Source: Myxococcales bacterium (GTDB lineage Bacteria; Myxococcota_A; Polyangia; Polyangiales; Polyangiaceae). Taken from it: a stretch of DNA of 6,002 nucleotides. The stretch lies in NCBI GenBank assembly GCA_023248785.1, contig JAHFDX010000255.1, forward strand, positions 1-6,002. Reading direction: 5' to 3'. Below, piece by piece: positions 5,980-6,002 of the stretch (positions are counted from its first letter, which is position 1; the number at the start of each line of letters is the position of its first letter). Below the pieces are notes generated by a model. The model did not search any database. It was not told where the DNA came from and saw only the letters and a list, made by a program, of their open reading frames with translations. The translations under genes were made by a program, and so were the position numbers.

Positions 5980-6002
5980 GCGGGGGGGGCGCGCTCACGA
6001 TG

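Noticed and set aside
6000..6002. ATG at the very end of the window as the start of a further gene
   Set aside because: No sequence follows and no clear ribosome binding site precedes it; the upstream G run is not a convincing Shine-Dalgarno.

Overview
The window is a moderately GC-rich, densely coding bacterial chromosome segment. It most resembles a myxobacterium or close deltaproteobacterial relative (Myxococcota). This rests on the tail of a secreted Cys-rich protein of the kind common there, a C-factor (CsgA)-like short-chain dehydrogenase, and an alanine/arginine-rich proteome. The taxonomic call is an inference from style, not from a marker gene.

Layout. Bases 1-233 hold the 3' end of a rightward gene for a Cys-rich extracytoplasmic protein. 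Facing it, and overlapping its last 29 bases, is a tightly packed leftward unit of four genes read from 4162 down to 205. In order these are a flavin/[2Fe-2S] NAD(P)H oxidoreductase (4162-2936), a MerR-type regulator whose ATG shares a base with the reductase stop codon (2936-2199), a ferritin-like diiron protein with a complete E...ExxH...E...ExxH ligand set (2178-985), and a Bpt/Ate-type aminoacyl-tRNA-protein transferase (963-205). The gaps are -1, 20 and 21 bases, so this looks like one operon. The 124-base divergent region at 4163-4286 contains an AT-rich block with AGTG half-sites phased every 7 bases. Two pairs of them make a 23-base imperfect palindrome, which covers a perfect TTGACA hexamer pointing at the leftward operon. 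To the right, a lipoprotein with an uncharacterised C-terminal domain (4287-5147) and a C-factor-like SDR (5186-5848) form a second, rightward pair. The window ends in about 150 non-coding bases (5849-6002) carrying a REP-like inverted repeat built on CATGTCATCCT and a run of eight G.

How it may work. The reductase would move electrons from NAD(P)H through FAD and a plant-type [2Fe-2S] centre to the diiron protein, which would activate O2 for an oxidation of unknown substrate. The MerR protein, which appears to carry a second degenerate copy of its own DNA-binding domain, is the obvious candidate for binding the phased operator. The Bpt gene adds an N-degron function (Leu transfer to N-terminal Asp/Glu); whether this is functionally linked to the oxygenase or only co-transcribed is open. 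The reductase-MerR-oxygenase cassette with its operator is the most interesting part of the window.
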